Source: Dryococelus australis (taxonomy: Eukaryota; Arthropoda; Insecta; Phasmatodea; Phasmatidae). From it: 64,000 bases of DNA. The translations under genes and the position numbers were made by a program. Shown piece after piece: positions 12,416 to 23,764 of the stretch. The notes beneath the pieces are model-generated. The model saw only the letters and a program-made list of their open reading frames with translations. It searched no databases and was not told the origin of the DNA. Position 1 is the stretch's first letter, and each line of letters begins with the position of its first letter. The stretch covers positions 88,583,416-88,647,415 of the forward strand of contig CM057009.1 of assembly GCA_029891345.1 (NCBI GenBank). The letters are read 5' to 3'.

Positions 12416-13229
12416 GGCTATTCGCGATGAAGTGAGCACTTATGAAACGAACCTTTGAAAAAAGTCACTGCCCCTGCATGCATATACAGAATGATTCACA
12501 ATTAGTCCGACAAACTTCGGGAGGTGATTACTCGTGCATATGTAAAAGGAAAACATATGTGATACTTTACACCTAAACCGAATATTAAGGGAGGTACGAG
12601 CCCTTAAAAAACGAAATTTCTTTGCCGTATTTGTGCAAAATATCGGCTCTTACGTTGAAGGTCCCGATAACATAAAATAATGTTCCGAGAGTTGTCATTC
12701 TATTTTACTTCGTTACCGATATCTTGCACAAATACTGTTTAAAACCTCGTTTTTTATGGGCTCATACCTCCCTTAATATTCGGTTTAGGTATAAAGTGCC
12801 ACATATGGTTTCCTTTCATTTTTTCATGAAGAATCACCGCACGAAGTTTGTCGATCTAATTGCGAATCACTCTGTGTATTAATTGGCGCACTGAGTGACA
12901 TTCGCCCAGTAAAGATGGTAATGATGGATGGAAAGTAGTTCCATAACTTAATATCGAATGAATACTGTTAGGTAACCATTTATGATAACTTAAAATTATT
13001 TCTTTCACTTTCTGTTTTTTTTTTAATGCATCGAAGTGTAAAAATTAGCATATTTGTTAAGTATTCACTTTCCTAATAATTTCACAGTTTAATTTGACCG
13101 ACGCATGAAAAAAGTGATGAGGCCCATAGCAATGTTAATTTTCATAAGGTGGAGAAATACACAGCGTGTCTGCAAGTAGATCCTACGCAGATCTTTCAAA
13201 AGTGTTCATTTTACCGTGAACAGGCTATA
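12416..13229 (+). mobile_element. MITE group A, copy 1 (with nested foldback)
   Basis: The left end GGCTATTCGCGATGAAGTGA and right end TTCATTTTACCGTGAACAG are inverted versions of the group terminus, which elsewhere reads GGCTGTTCACGGTAAAGTGA. The body holds blocks diagnostic of subgroup A: TTCGCCCAGTAAAG, GGTAACCATTTATG and a block near TTAATGCATC. A 388-bp foldback element (12487-12874) interrupts it. It is non-coding. Confidence 0.8.
12487..12874. mobile_element. Foldback (palindromic) MITE nested in group A copy
   Basis: The two halves are reverse complements over nearly the whole length. Outer ends are CAGAATGATTCACAATTAG and CTAATTGCGAATCACTCTG; inner anchors are ACCGAATATTAAGGGAGGTA against CCTCCCTTAATATTCGGT, and TATTTGTGCAAAATATCGG against CCGATATCTTGCACAAATA. 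The left flank is TA and a TA lies two bases beyond the right end, which fits a Tc1/mariner-type target site imperfectly. Confidence 0.85.
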
Positions 13230-13816
13230 GCCCTGCAGCTACTACAACGAGAGCGTCGTGATCTCCCAGGATGTCAACGACGTGAAAATATTAATTGTAA
13301 TTTCTTTCAGAGCTGTTAAAGTCGTGCTGGTGTTCTTTAGTTTTAAGTATGGGGTATTTCGTGACCTACGACGGGAAACGCCGTGCGATGGGTGTTGGGC
13401 AGTTATCGTTTAAAATGCGCTTTGATTTGATTGAGTTTTTGGTAGTTTACGAGTGCCTAACTTTGGTGGCGAGCGGCCGTAATTTAGTGTGTGTTTAAAT
13501 TAATCGTTTGCTGGCACGTTTGAAATTTATTGAAATTTAAGACATGGCTAGTGTTCAGCCGTTTTAGTATTTAAATGAGTAGGTTTGATTTGGTAGCCGC
13601 TGACCTATTTGGCTGGTCCGGCCCTGTGTTGTTAGCATTTAGTCAGCTGTCCACGCTCCGCGCCTTGGAAGTTATTACCTTTTAATCGCTTTATTAAATG
13701 TTTGAAGTTTATCACACGGTGCTTTTCTCTGCTTAGTACGTCGAAATTTCATACTAGAGTTGAGTTACATAATGAACCTTGGTTTAAGGCTAGGGTAACC
13801 CCTACAAGAAGAGTAT
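13230..13816. other. Spacer between inverted MITE copies; no gene
   Basis: No coding signal was seen between the two group A copies. Confidence 0.5.
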
Positions 13817-14247
13817 TATAAGCTGTTCACGGTAAAACGAGCACTTTTGAAAGTCTTGCTTAGTATCTACTTGACTTGTATACACGTTGTGTACTACTAC
13901 GCCTTATGGAAAATTAAAATTTGCCACGGATCTCATTACATTATTCATGCACCAGTCAAATGAAATTGAGAAATTATTAAGATAGTAAATACTTAAAATA
14001 TCTGCTCTTTTTTACACTTAGATGCATTAAAAAAGCAGAAAGTGACATAAATAATTTTAATTTATCTTAAATGGTTACCTAACACTTTTCATAGGACGTT
14101 AAGATATGGAACTACTTTCCATCCATCGTTACCAACTTTACTGGGCGAATTTCACTCAGTGAGCCTATTAAAATATATGCATCCAGGGCAGTGACTTTTT
14201 TTTCCAAAGTTCGTTTCTAAAGTGCTCACTTTATCGTGAACAGCGTT
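13817..14247 (-). mobile_element. MITE group A, copy 2 (opposite orientation)
   Basis: Ends read AGCTGTTCACGGTAAAACGA and TGCTCACTTTATCGTGAACA, an inverted repeat of the group terminus. Internal blocks ATGGTTACCTAACACTT, GGAACTACTTTCC and TTACTGGGCGAAT are the reverse complement of those in copy 1. About 430 bp, close to the unnested length of copy 1. Confidence 0.85.
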
Positions 14248-14427
14248 TAGTTACAAATTTGAAAACGAAATGTGAGGTGTATGAATTTATGTAAGTAACT
14301 GATTGAGAGTCAGTACACACCGTTGCTTTATAATCATTGTTTCCATGGTTAAATTGATTGTGAGACACTAAATATTGCGGTACATAGGAGCATTAAGAGC
14401 TCGTGCAACCTGCTGATATTTAGATTA

Positions 14428-14736
14428 ATGAAAGGTATTTGTATTTTGACCGGAAAGTACCAGCCTATTGATGTGTCAAAGGTAATTACTTACGTTGCTA
14501 TTTTTTCATTAAAGAGTTTCCACCTTTTCCAAATTTTATGTGGGTGCTTTAATATCAGTTTGCTTGGATGGATTGTGAATTTTATGGCAACAGATAATTT
14601 TGCCATCAATTTTTCTGCACTGGATACAGTTACTGTAGCGTGGCGCATTTGTATATTTGGGTCTTATTTATTGTTATTTTATTATATCCTCAGTATTAAT
14701 GCCCTTGTCAGTATTCAAAGTATTCAATGTTTTTAG
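14428..14736 (+). CDS. Candidate membrane-protein exon(s), unrecognised
   Basis: This 102-codon frame has two strongly hydrophobic stretches: roughly residues 30-52 (FHLFQILCGCFNISLLGW) and 70-92 (WRICIFGSYLLLFYYIL). A Cys/aromatic-rich first helix followed by a short polar loop is reminiscent of MARVEL-type four-helix proteins, but that is only an impression. A good splice acceptor (TTTTTTCATTAAAG) sits before codons SFHLF, and a possible donor (CA/GTATTA) follows YYIL in phase 1. That phase is compatible with the acceptor of the candidate exon at 39.3 kb. It could equally be a chance frame in AT-rich DNA. No promoter was identified. Confidence 0.25.
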   Translation: MKGICILTGKYQPIDVSKVITYVAIFSLKSFHLFQILCGCFNISLLGWIVNFMATDNFAINFSALDTVTVAWRICIFGSYLLLFYYILSINALVSIQSIQCF

Positions 14737-14739
14737 ACA

Positions 14740-17700
14740 CCGAGAATTATTTTAAGCAAGTTATTTATTGAAGAAATGTCGATTGGGTGTTTGAATACAT
14801 ATGTTTGTTGTTTAACAGCCTTGTTATTCACTCTCAATATTGTGTGAGAAAGGGATGCAATTTAATTATAATAAAATTGTGTTAAACTGAACGTGTCTGT
14901 ACACTGATTTATGTAATTGTGCTGCTGAGTCAATGCAAGGCAGCCCATCAAGAATTATTTAAATAATTTTAACTTGCACTTTAAAAAGTTGTCTTATTTT
15001 ACAAAAAGAAAAACATGAAAACCTATTGCCAATTTTTTGTAGCACTACGAAACATTCGTTCAAGAGACTGTGACGGTGCTGGAGCACGGCATATCCAGCA
15101 TTAACGTCAGCAGGGAAAATTATATGTCCTAAGACGGGGATGGACCGACAGGGGAGCCGAGGCTTACCTTGTTGGCGATCCGTTAGACGTAAGCCTCCGT
15201 GGACTTTGGTGCTGACGCCATACTCAACCCCTCAATCCCAGCATCCTTCCAACGTGTATGGATGGCGTCTAGCAACCATCTGACGCTAACTTCGAGATCA
15301 TCAACATTTGAATGTTACTGGACTTGAACCAACGAAATTTTCTGGGATGATTCTCAACACCCTAGTCAACGTGTTTCCCGACTATAAAAGGGGGTTTTCT
15401 TTCGTCTTGGGATGGCGAATGAATAGTGACCTCCCAATGATAAAATTATAATTTGGCAGAAGGCATTTTAAAGGGCATGTATAGGGAAACATTTTATAAG
15501 TTTATTTATATTCTGTAATTTTGCAATGTTAAAATATTTGGGCTAAGTATGTATTGCTATGGGAGCCCGTTATTAAAAGTAAACTCATGGACTTTTCATA
15601 ACAAACATTATAATTGTAACGTATTTTAAAGACTGTTCGCTAATTTTTTTTTTTAAAATAATTCTTGAATTTTTTATATGGGCAGCTTATGAGAGAGAGA
15701 AAAAATAGCTCGGAGATAAAAAAAAACTAACAATTTGTTGAATCATTTCTCACAATTTTGGGGGTAGTTAACTTTTATTCCAATTCATATTAAAGGATGG
15801 GTGAATTGTCGCAATTTATTGCGACTGCGTTATGTTTGTTATCAGCTATTTAAACTCTGCTACTTGAAGGTCAGACTCATTTTGCTTAAATGTGGTATGG
15901 AAGAAAGTGGAGTTTAAGGTCACAGTCATGGAGTGGTGGGGTTTCCTGCGGGTGCTCCCGCCCTATGACAAAATTGCAATGCATATTTTCGCAATATTGA
16001 AAACTAAGGGTGGCATTGGAATTTACATTCTTACATTATAGAGAATTGGAAACCAAATTATATTTAAAGTGCTATTAAAAAACTGTTAAAATAATATGGG
16101 AGGAAATATCCCGTCGAATTATATTTACACAGGCACTGAGATTCTACCGCGACCTCTGGTCTCTACATTACTAACATCGGGTAGCTCCAGAAAACGGCTA
16201 TTTCAATTCTCAGTGGACTGGTGGTAGAAGTGTAAGGCCACTGTACGTACTCATAAATTTGTCTCCAACCTATAAGTGCTACAGTACCACGGGCGCCTAC
16301 GTACGATAAGGGCACAAGGTACGTAAGTTTGCAACAGAACCGTTCGGCTGAAATAACTTCTTTCGTTTTGTGTATTAATTTGTCAATTACTGACTGAATT
16401 TGTCTCGTATTTCTGTGTGGTAGGATAAACACGCACTCTGGTGGTAATAAGTAATGTTGTTCCATCTTCATAGTGTATATACTGATTAGTAATTTAACTG
16501 ATAATGTATGCATGAAATTCTAAAAGTGTGACTATTTTTATGGAGTGTATCTGCCTATATATTAAAAGTAATAGACATGATGTCAGAGATTTATAAGTTT
16601 GTAAAATTTTCTTATTTACGGTCAATGTATTACTATAGGTACTTTCATAAATATTTGTAGGCACATATAAAATTAATAACTGTCACCAGCAATGTTTCTG
16701 ATATACAATGATCTTTGAAGTTAGATTTCCGATAAAACTGGCAGAAAATAAATTATCGTTGCTAATAATAATGGAGAAAACCACAATAACATTTTTGTTA
16801 TTGAGTCGACACGAATAAACTAAAAAAAATGGACGTCGCTTCCAGAATGTTCATAATATTGGTTTAAATTCTTTTTTTTTTAAATACTTCGCTTTATTGA
16901 GAATCCACCTTTCTGTCCTGACCAAACGGTCTGCATTACTTCTCTGGTCCAATTTAAAGCTCATCTGTGTTTGACACGCAACAAACGCTTTTGTGTCGAT
17001 TGAATGCGCTAGCGGACCGCACAAAGGGGTCGCCATTCGTTCACGGTAATGCGCTTCGTAAACTGTTTACACACACGCTGTCTTTAATTGTCCTTTTTTC
17101 TTTTTAACGCCTCGCTTTGTACCCACTAGTTAATCGCACAACACGGGAGAGGAAGGTTGCATTTATAAAAATAATCTAATACTGACAGCAAATCTGCACA
17201 CGCATCCACGCTCTTTCCGAGATTTTTATCTCTGTCCCCCCGTGTTGCGCGAGCCTTTATCCAAGCGTATAGGCCATTTTGTGTCCTTCAAACACACGTA
17301 GAATTATCATTCCCGTGGACTGAACGACTGTAATCTCGCGTCGAACAAGTGTAAGTGTGAAGTATTTGGGAATCTAAATCTGCTCGTAAATCCTGTTGTA
17401 AAGTTTTAAAAAGGGAACTATTGTAACGTTATACTATTATACACAATACAAGATGCTGAGGCTAATCCTCTTAACGTTACTGTACTCTGGTGTTATAACT
17501 CTAGATCGTACAATGACACAAGACAATTACAAAAACTACTAATTATTTTATTAGCCCTTCTCATACAATAAATTATCTCAAATACATTAATAAACAGACT
17601 GCATGATTACTAGATTTGAAATATCTCAACAAATAATAGTGAACAAAAACTGGACTCTTCCAAGCTACAATAACGTTAACAAATAATAAGGCTCTTAATA

Positions 17701-17900
17701 GTGGACCTCTAGAGACACGTCTCTCCAAGACGTCAGTATCACGGCTCGCCCTGCAGTGTTGCCCTCAAGTCGCTCGCGGCGACCTCCGAAGTGGTACCAG
17801 CAGAGTGGGTCTAAGAGCGGGGGCTTCATCAGGACCCAGCTACCTTGCGACTGGTCGACATAAGGGGCAGCCTACTGCCACCCTAGTTATTCCCTAGCTC
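14740..17900. other. No recognisable gene
   Basis: A GC-richer island at 15060-15400 has inverted words (GAGGCTTAC and GTAAGCCTC) and a minus-strand B-box-like GGTTCAAGTCC near 15327. It may be a SINE remnant, but I cannot assign it. The minus-strand frame at 16163-16513 (116 codons) matches nothing known to me. Confidence 0.45.
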
Positions 17901-17910
17901 CCCTCACCAT

Positions 17911-17972
17911 AAGTGCGCCAGGACAGCGCTCCGTCATCAGGTGTGCGGGTTTGAGTCCCGTGCCTGCAACAC
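17911..17972 (+). repeat. B-box-like tRNA-derived remnant
   Basis: GGGTTTGAGTCCCG at 17947-17960 is a good B-box, but the upstream A-box region is poor. Likely a SINE or tRNA fragment. Confidence 0.35.
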
Positions 17973-18380
17973 TGTGCACATAAAGAAGTACAGGAAATAA
18001 TTGGAATTAACTCGAAGCCCAGGAATTTAAATTTCGCAACTTTTAGGAAGACCTCAAAGACAGGCATATTTCAACATTGCCAACTATTCTGGGAACTTTT
18101 TGTTTAGTTCGTCCGCTGAAATACGTGTGGTCAAAGCGTTTTATCGAGTATATATTTAAGGTTTTTTTTTGAGTTAGTGACGAACAAATTAACAAACTTT
18201 TTAGGAACCGCGATGGATTTGAGAAACTTGGGGATGGTCCTCAAGGCGGTTTAAATTTCTAAGACTAACACAGTCTTGCTGTGGCTTGCTTTTGCCATGT
18301 TCGCTGTGGGAGGGACAGATTTTTTTCAGTACTAATGATATCCAAACACACAAACTAATTAACGTGTATATATAGTGGCT

Positions 18381-18440
18381 TATAGGCTATTCACGGTAAA
18401 GTGAGCACTATTGAAAGCACTTTCTTTTGGAATTTTACAC

Positions 18441-18494
<54 letters not shown>

Positions 18495-18664
18495 TACAAT
18501 TTTAGCCTTAGACATTAAATTCCGAATGCGGTGGAATGTACACACTGTAGTTAAAACTAACATAGCAATACTTATTTTAAAAGGTGGATAAAGGATAAAA
18601 TAAGGTTGAAAGGAAAAAGTAACTAGTCCCTCAAAAGTGCTCACTTTACCTTGAACAGCCTATA
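18381..18664 (+). mobile_element. MITE group B, copy 1, containing a microsatellite
   Basis: Ends TATAGGCTATTCACGGTAAA and CACTTTACCTTGAACAGCC form the group terminus. The body has subgroup B blocks: CCGAATGCGGTGGAA, TACACACTGT, GCAATACTTATTTTAAAAGG, and GGATAAA. An (AC)n(AT)n tract (18436-18494) sits between the left terminus and the CCGAATGCGG block. Confidence 0.85.
18436..18494. repeat. (AC)n(AT)n microsatellite inside MITE
   Basis: Dinucleotide tract at the same place in the MITE as the tracts at 47458 and 52670. Confidence 0.95.
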
Positions 18665-18874
18665 CATTGGAGAGCACCACCATACTGTAAAAAAAATGTA
18701 GAACACATTAAAAGATATTCATTGCATCGTAGATTGTTAGAAAAGAGCGATTTATGTTGCTTACAAGAGCATATGGTATATATAATGTAAAATTGGAGAC
18801 TATTGTGATGGAATTGAAATATTTAAAAGTTTAAAACTCAACAGTATCAGTTGATGATTTAAGCGTGTTGGAAG

Positions 18875-19110
18875 GGACGATTCTTGGCTGGTGTAGGCGG
18901 AGGGGGTATTTGTCCTTAAACAGGTTTTAGCAGTGTTGGATCGATGGCAGGTATCAGTCATCCGAAAACGAACTCTGCGTTGGAGGGGAGGCGGATCAGG
19001 GCTGCGTGGACAGAGCATCTCTCTGAAAACGCGTTCTTGGCCAGTGTAAGGGGAGGGGGTGTTTGTCCTTGGACAGAAGCGACATGGAGGCTTCTCGCTG
19101 GTTTCCGCCA
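18875..19110. repeat. Two ~150-bp tandem units
   Basis: The phrase TTCTTGGCTGGTGTAGGCGG near 18881 returns as TTCTTGGCCAGTGTAAGGGG near 19035, followed in both by GAGGGGG, then TTTGTCCTT and an ACAG word. ORFs on both strands through the unit (18800-19261) follow from the repeat and match no family. Confidence 0.55.
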
Positions 19111-20034
19111 TGTTAGTTCTTCGCCAAGCTTCCCCCTTAATAGACGGGACACTGGATCTATAGATTTCACCGGGCTTCGGAGTGAGATAGCTCCGATTCT
19201 CGTTAAGCAATATAATATGCTCCGGGGTTCAGATCTCGTTCACAGTCTTCATAAACTATAGTGTGAAATATTTTTTTATAAGTTTTTAGTTTATCGGTTA
19301 AAAAAATATAAATTTTCGTATAATAGTGCATTTAGCGTGTAAACCCCGTTTCTGTATTTGGTAGACGCAAATTGGTCTGATTTTAACTATTGTTTCGGTA
19401 CTACTGCCGTGAATTTCACAGACTTGACGGATAAACAATTTTTGTAGTACATCCGTTCTTTTTAAATAATTAACTTTTATCAAGTAGTGTTATTTTATAG
19501 ATTCACTTAGTTATAGGACGAATAGTGTAATCAAGTCGTTCATAGTAGCTTGGTAGGGGAATAGGTTCTGTCAGTTGTATATATTTCAACTCAGCCACGC
19601 TCCTTCTATATATAACAGCTTATAAGCAGGCACACATCATTCACTGACTGACCTCCGAGGTGGACGGATGTGTTTTGGAGAGGAGCTATTTCATTACGCG
19701 TTAGTTTAATTTATTTGGAAACATTCATTTTGTTTAGAATTTCCGAGTTTTTCACCTAAGTTTATAATTAAACAATGCTTCACTAAGCTCCCGAGCGAAA
19801 GGGCATATATTAAACGTTTTCTTTTTTACGTGTGGTAATCAATAAATGTATTTTAACGTCTGGATTACGTTATTTAAGTTCCTCACCAGTCTCATAGGCA
19901 GACGGAAGTTTATCATGTAAGGCATGTGCGAGAGGCGTCAATTAGTGTGACATATCTTGTTATTGTGTTCGTTAGCTGTTTAATTTATAGGGACTTTTTT
20001 TGCCTCGTTAATTAATTAATTTTTAGACACCTGC

Positions 20035-20265
20035 ACACTCACGTAATTGTGATAGTCACGTATATATGTTCGTTCGTTATACTTGTCTCGTGTGAGTTAC
20101 ATTTATAACATACAGCTCGGGGTAGTAAAATCACGCTATTCATCTCTTTATGTTTAACTCATTTTAAGATTCCTGGAGAGTCACGTAATTGTGATCGTTT
20201 ACCACTTGTCGACACCAGGTTATTCACGTAGTTGTACTTCTCTCTCGTGTTATTTATTTATGTTG
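20035..20265. repeat. Local duplication with CACGTAATTGTGAT
   Basis: TCACGTAATTGTGAT occurs near 20040 and again near 20181. Each is followed within about 75 bases by an ACTTGTC or ACTTCTCTC word and a CTCGTG word. The duplication period is about 140 bp and diverged. Confidence 0.4.
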
Positions 20266-20547
20266 ACAGGTTGAACACTCCGAAGTTTCTCTTTCTGTTT
20301 TATTACTATTGCCAAAAATCGCCTATCTTCCACCACCATCTATTAGACACAAAATTTACACTTATACCACTCTTGCACAAAACTCACGATATATATATAT
20401 ACACCCCCCCCCCTCCCGGTCCTCAACACGCCGCACCACATCCGAGTGCCAGTCGAGCTGACATCTACCAGAGCTGTTCCCCAACCCACAAAAAGAAAGA
20501 AAGAAACTGTTAAATTTTCCTTTAGTACGTTCTTGCACCAACACACA

Positions 20548-20662
20548 CGAAAAATAACCCTTTCAATGCATTCCACCCTTTCACTAAATTTAACCCTTTC
20601 ATTAAATTTATCCCTTTCAATTCGTTTAACCCTTTCCATTTTCGACTTACTTTTTCAATCAT
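20548..20662. repeat. Degenerate short tandem repeat (CCCTTTCA-type)
   Basis: AACCCTTTCAA, ACCCTTTCACTAAATTT, ACCCTTTCATTAAATTT, TCCCTTTCAATTCGTTT and ACCCTTTCCATTTT follow one another with a spacing of about 18-20 bases. Confidence 0.7.
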
Positions 20663-20794
20663 TTTGATGTTAAATTAATTAGGTCAATCAAAAAAGGTGG
20701 CATTCCCTTTCATCTAGAACCATCATACCCTTGCTACTCCGCTTAGCTATAAACATATACTTAGAGAAGTTCCCTTCCATTAATTTTCTCACCG

Positions 20795-21010
20795 CTTCCT
20801 GTTGCGCTGCCCGTCAGCGTGTCGCCCCCAGCTCCGCGACGAACAGACGCAGAAGGCGGCGGCAAACTGCGCCACTGTTGCGACACGCTGACGGGCAGCG
20901 TGTAGACTCGGGGGAGAAGCCTGCGCGCGAGTCGAGGCTGTTCTGCGTCTCCAATAACCCCAGCTGCGACTAGACAGTTCTAGCGCAGGAGCCCGTGCAG
21001 CAAAGATGCA
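20795..21010. other. GC-rich block with a perfect 21-bp inverted repeat
   Basis: CGCTGCCCGTCAGCGTGTCG at 20805 (continuing one base) is repeated in perfect inverted form at 20880-20900, with a 54-bp spacer. The block is CpG-rich compared with its AT-rich surroundings. Overlapping ORFs on both strands match nothing I recognise. Confidence 0.7.
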
Positions 21011-21022
21011 GCTCTCTTGTTG

Positions 21023-21485
21023 TCTGTTCAGCGTTAAGTGAGCACTTTTCAAAGCCTTCTCATACGGAATAATACCCAACAAAGCTTAGTATCTCAAACA
21101 ATATTTCGAACGCGAAAGTTTGTATGTTTGTTTGTTGCTCAATCACGTCATAACGGCTCGACGGGTTTCGATGAAATTTGGTACAGGGGTTGATTATATT
21201 ATGTATTAGCGCAGAGGGTACTTTCCATCCCGGAGAAATTAACAGTTTCTTAGGGAAAAAATAAAATATTACACCAACCATTTGAGTAGGTGCTGGTTAG
21301 TGGTCTGTTTGTGATACAGTATTTTTCACGCGGTTGGAGCTGCGGGTAACAGCTAGTATATTCACACGCTGTGTTTATTACTTACGTGGCAGTATATAAT
21401 TAAAAAGGTGGTTAAAGACTAACACATGGGTGAAAGAAAAGACTAACTACGGCGTCAAAAGTGCTCACTTGCCTTGAACAGCCTT
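21023..21485 (+). mobile_element. MITE group B, copy 2 (with nested Helitron-like insert)
   Basis: The left end CTGTTCAGCGTTAAGTGAGC and right end GTGCTCACTTGCCTTGAACA are the group terminus. The body resumes at 21358 with CACGCTGTGTTTATTACTTA and AAAAAGGTGGTTAAAG, as in other B copies. Confidence 0.8.
21092..21356 (+). mobile_element. Small non-autonomous Helitron-like element
   Basis: It begins TC after an A and ends CTAG before a T, the Helitron rule. A short stem (CGCGG, loop TTGGA, then GCTGCG) lies about 11 bases before the CTAG. Comparison with uninterrupted group B copies supports it as an insertion of about 265 bp. The internal phrase GATGAAATTTGGTAC is common in insect repeats of this kind. 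Confidence 0.6.
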
Positions 21486-21625
21486 CTAAAAGATGTTCAC
21501 GATAAAGCGTGCTCTTCGGAAATCAACCCTTGAAAAATGTTACTGTTCCTCTCTGCGTAGTGGCACGCGCCCAGTAAAGTTGGTTACTTACGACTGAGGA
21601 AAACTACTTCCATGTCCCAGCGTTG
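21486..21625 (+). mobile_element. MITE group A, 3'-truncated fragment
   Basis: GATGTTCACGATAAAGCGTG followed by TTGAAAAATGTTACTG, CGCCCAGTAAAG and AACTACTTCCATG follows the left part of group A copy 1. The right end is missing. Confidence 0.65.
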
Positions 21626-21642
21626 AATTTAAAGTGTTCAGT

Positions 21643-22018
21643 AGTAGTATGCGCTGGAGATTTAATTACAAGGATTCCAGGATTCGGATCCGGAGTTTGG
21701 CCACGATATTGGAATTATTCTTTCAAAATCGCTTCTCTTTACCCAAAAATGACTTCAGAAAAAGATTATTTTGCCGAAAAATTACTTTTACCCTCAAAAA
21801 ATTCCCGTTTTGCCCAACTGAAAAAAGAAAGTCTCGCCCAGAAATAGCCTTCAGGGGGCTCTGGCCGCAATATTGAATTTCCCTTTTTTCTTTTAAAATT
21901 TGTCTTGTTCGCCTTAACATTTCCCTTTTACCCCCAAAACGGTCATTTATAACATGGAATTAGTTTTTTTCCCTAATAACTAACTTTTTCCCTTAAAAAT
22001 TCTAAAAAACCCACAAAA
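21643..22018. repeat. Left terminal inverted repeat of the Polinton-like element
   Basis: Reverse complement of about 32695-33094 with many point differences and small gaps. Shared blocks are AGTAGTATGC, GGATCCGG, TTTACCCAAAAA, ACTTCAGAAA, CGATTATTTT-like, TGGCC and CCTTAAAAATTC. The inner limit is approximate. Confidence 0.7.
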
Positions 22019-22218
22019 ATTATCAAACATATATTGTATGAACACTTACATTTCCAGAGGCCATTCCCACCACATCTTGACTATACTCATTTGTATGTAT
22101 ATATATATATCCTACCATATATACACACATATATTACTATCTCATAGATAATAATATCTGTATTTCTTCTTCTGGTGCTAACAAGTATTTCGGTTTTCTC
22201 AGAGTGCTCCCATACCAC

Positions 22219-23711
22219 TGTAACGTCTGATTACTTAACACACGCGATTTGCATTTCAACACACTTTAAGTTAGGATACAAAATTTTAATCCTAGTACAT
22301 GCACGTTTTTTTTTGTAAAAAATATTGAGAATGTCATATGATTCACAAAAATGTATCAAAATTTTATTTTCTTAATTCTTCGTGATATTAATGTACACGC
22401 AGCAGCTGAAACGTTAATTATCCATATGTGAATTGTAATTTTATTTTGTTTTATCAGGTTTAAAGTAACTTGTTAAATGTGTGCACGTTGGCAACATTTA
22501 GGCCCACCTTTTGAATCGTCACGGTATTGGAAAGCACCCTGGGTTAGGGCCTATGTACTCTGTATTAATTTGAATATTTAACCGCTACCGATAATATATG
22601 GTGACGGAATGTTTCATATTCCATAATGAATTAAGTGGGTAACAACGACAGCAGGCCAGTGAGGCCTTAGTTCTACGTTAATAGTATAAATGTAATGTTT
22701 TAAGGTTAATCAGACCCGAATAAGTGTATTGTAATTTGAGTTACAAGACTACGGTACACAGTACTACCGTCATAACAGGTCTACATATAAAATAAGTGTG
22801 ATAAACTCTACATTTATATAAGGTATGGTCCCATCTTAATGTACAGTGACCGTTACACGTACGTGAGAGTGTTAAATAAACTTTCAAAGTAAGCAACATC
22901 ATTTCCCGACACTTTTCAGTGGTCACAAAGTGCCTGAAATTTAAACTAGTACTTGATTGCTCTACCAACATAAACTGTGCTACCCAAGAGCATTTTAAAT
23001 ATGTAATTATACAGGCAGGTAATTTATTGTAACGGCCAAGTGTGAGAACATTAGCGAATTTTATTTTTTACAGAATTAAATCTCCTCTGCAAATCTTTAA
23101 GTGTGTGCAACATTCAAGATGTCTAGTTAATAATTTTTTACTTTCGAATACTCTATTCACTTAATTGACATTTGTAGCAGGCATAATGAGAGATATCTTT
23201 ATAGACCTAGTCCAGCTGCTGCGTGCATAACCCTTGCATTTTTAGCACTACCAAGAAATGAAATTTTTCAAGCAATTTATTTCTATGATATTTTTCCGCA
23301 GGAAATTATATGCTTAAAAATTGGAAGCCTTTCATTGCTTTAAATAAATATATAGTTGGTTCCTATGTCTTCCAGTGTGTTTTGTAGTGTTGTATAGCTA
23401 TGCAGAGAGCTGCGCAGAACCTGATTGTGAGCAAGGCTATCCAGGTAATTGAAATTCTGTTGGTGTGGAATACCAGCAACTTCGATGATGGTTTGCGGTA
23501 TGCAAAATAACTGCCAGTTATTTAATGTTTGATGTTAATTTTATTGCTATGGATTTCTCGCAGGTCGTTGCGCTTTATTTATGCAGTTCTGCCTGTATAC
23601 ATTATATTTGACTAGAAAACCGTAGCAGGGTTCACCCATTTTCTTACAGAGGCATACGTAAACTATATCTCTCTCCAAGTTTCCCCCTCCCCCCACGCAG
23701 TAATTCTTACA
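22219..23711 (+). repeat. 5' LTR
   Basis: Begins TGTAACGTCTGATTACTTAA and ends AATTCTTACA, so TG...CA. The middle (about 22630-23000) is nearly identical to the 3' LTR; the first 220 bases differ much more. Confidence 0.85.
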
Positions 23712-23764
23712 GTCCGCCAATAACGCGGGGCGAGAATACTGGAGAGGGTAGCTGGGTTTGAAAG

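Noticed and set aside
16163-16513. 116-codon minus-strand ORF
   Set aside because: No motif, no repeat partner and no splice context; likely chance.
18800-19261. Overlapping ORFs of 105-136 codons on both strands
   Set aside because: They run through a tandem GC-rich repeat on opposite strands and show no family pattern.
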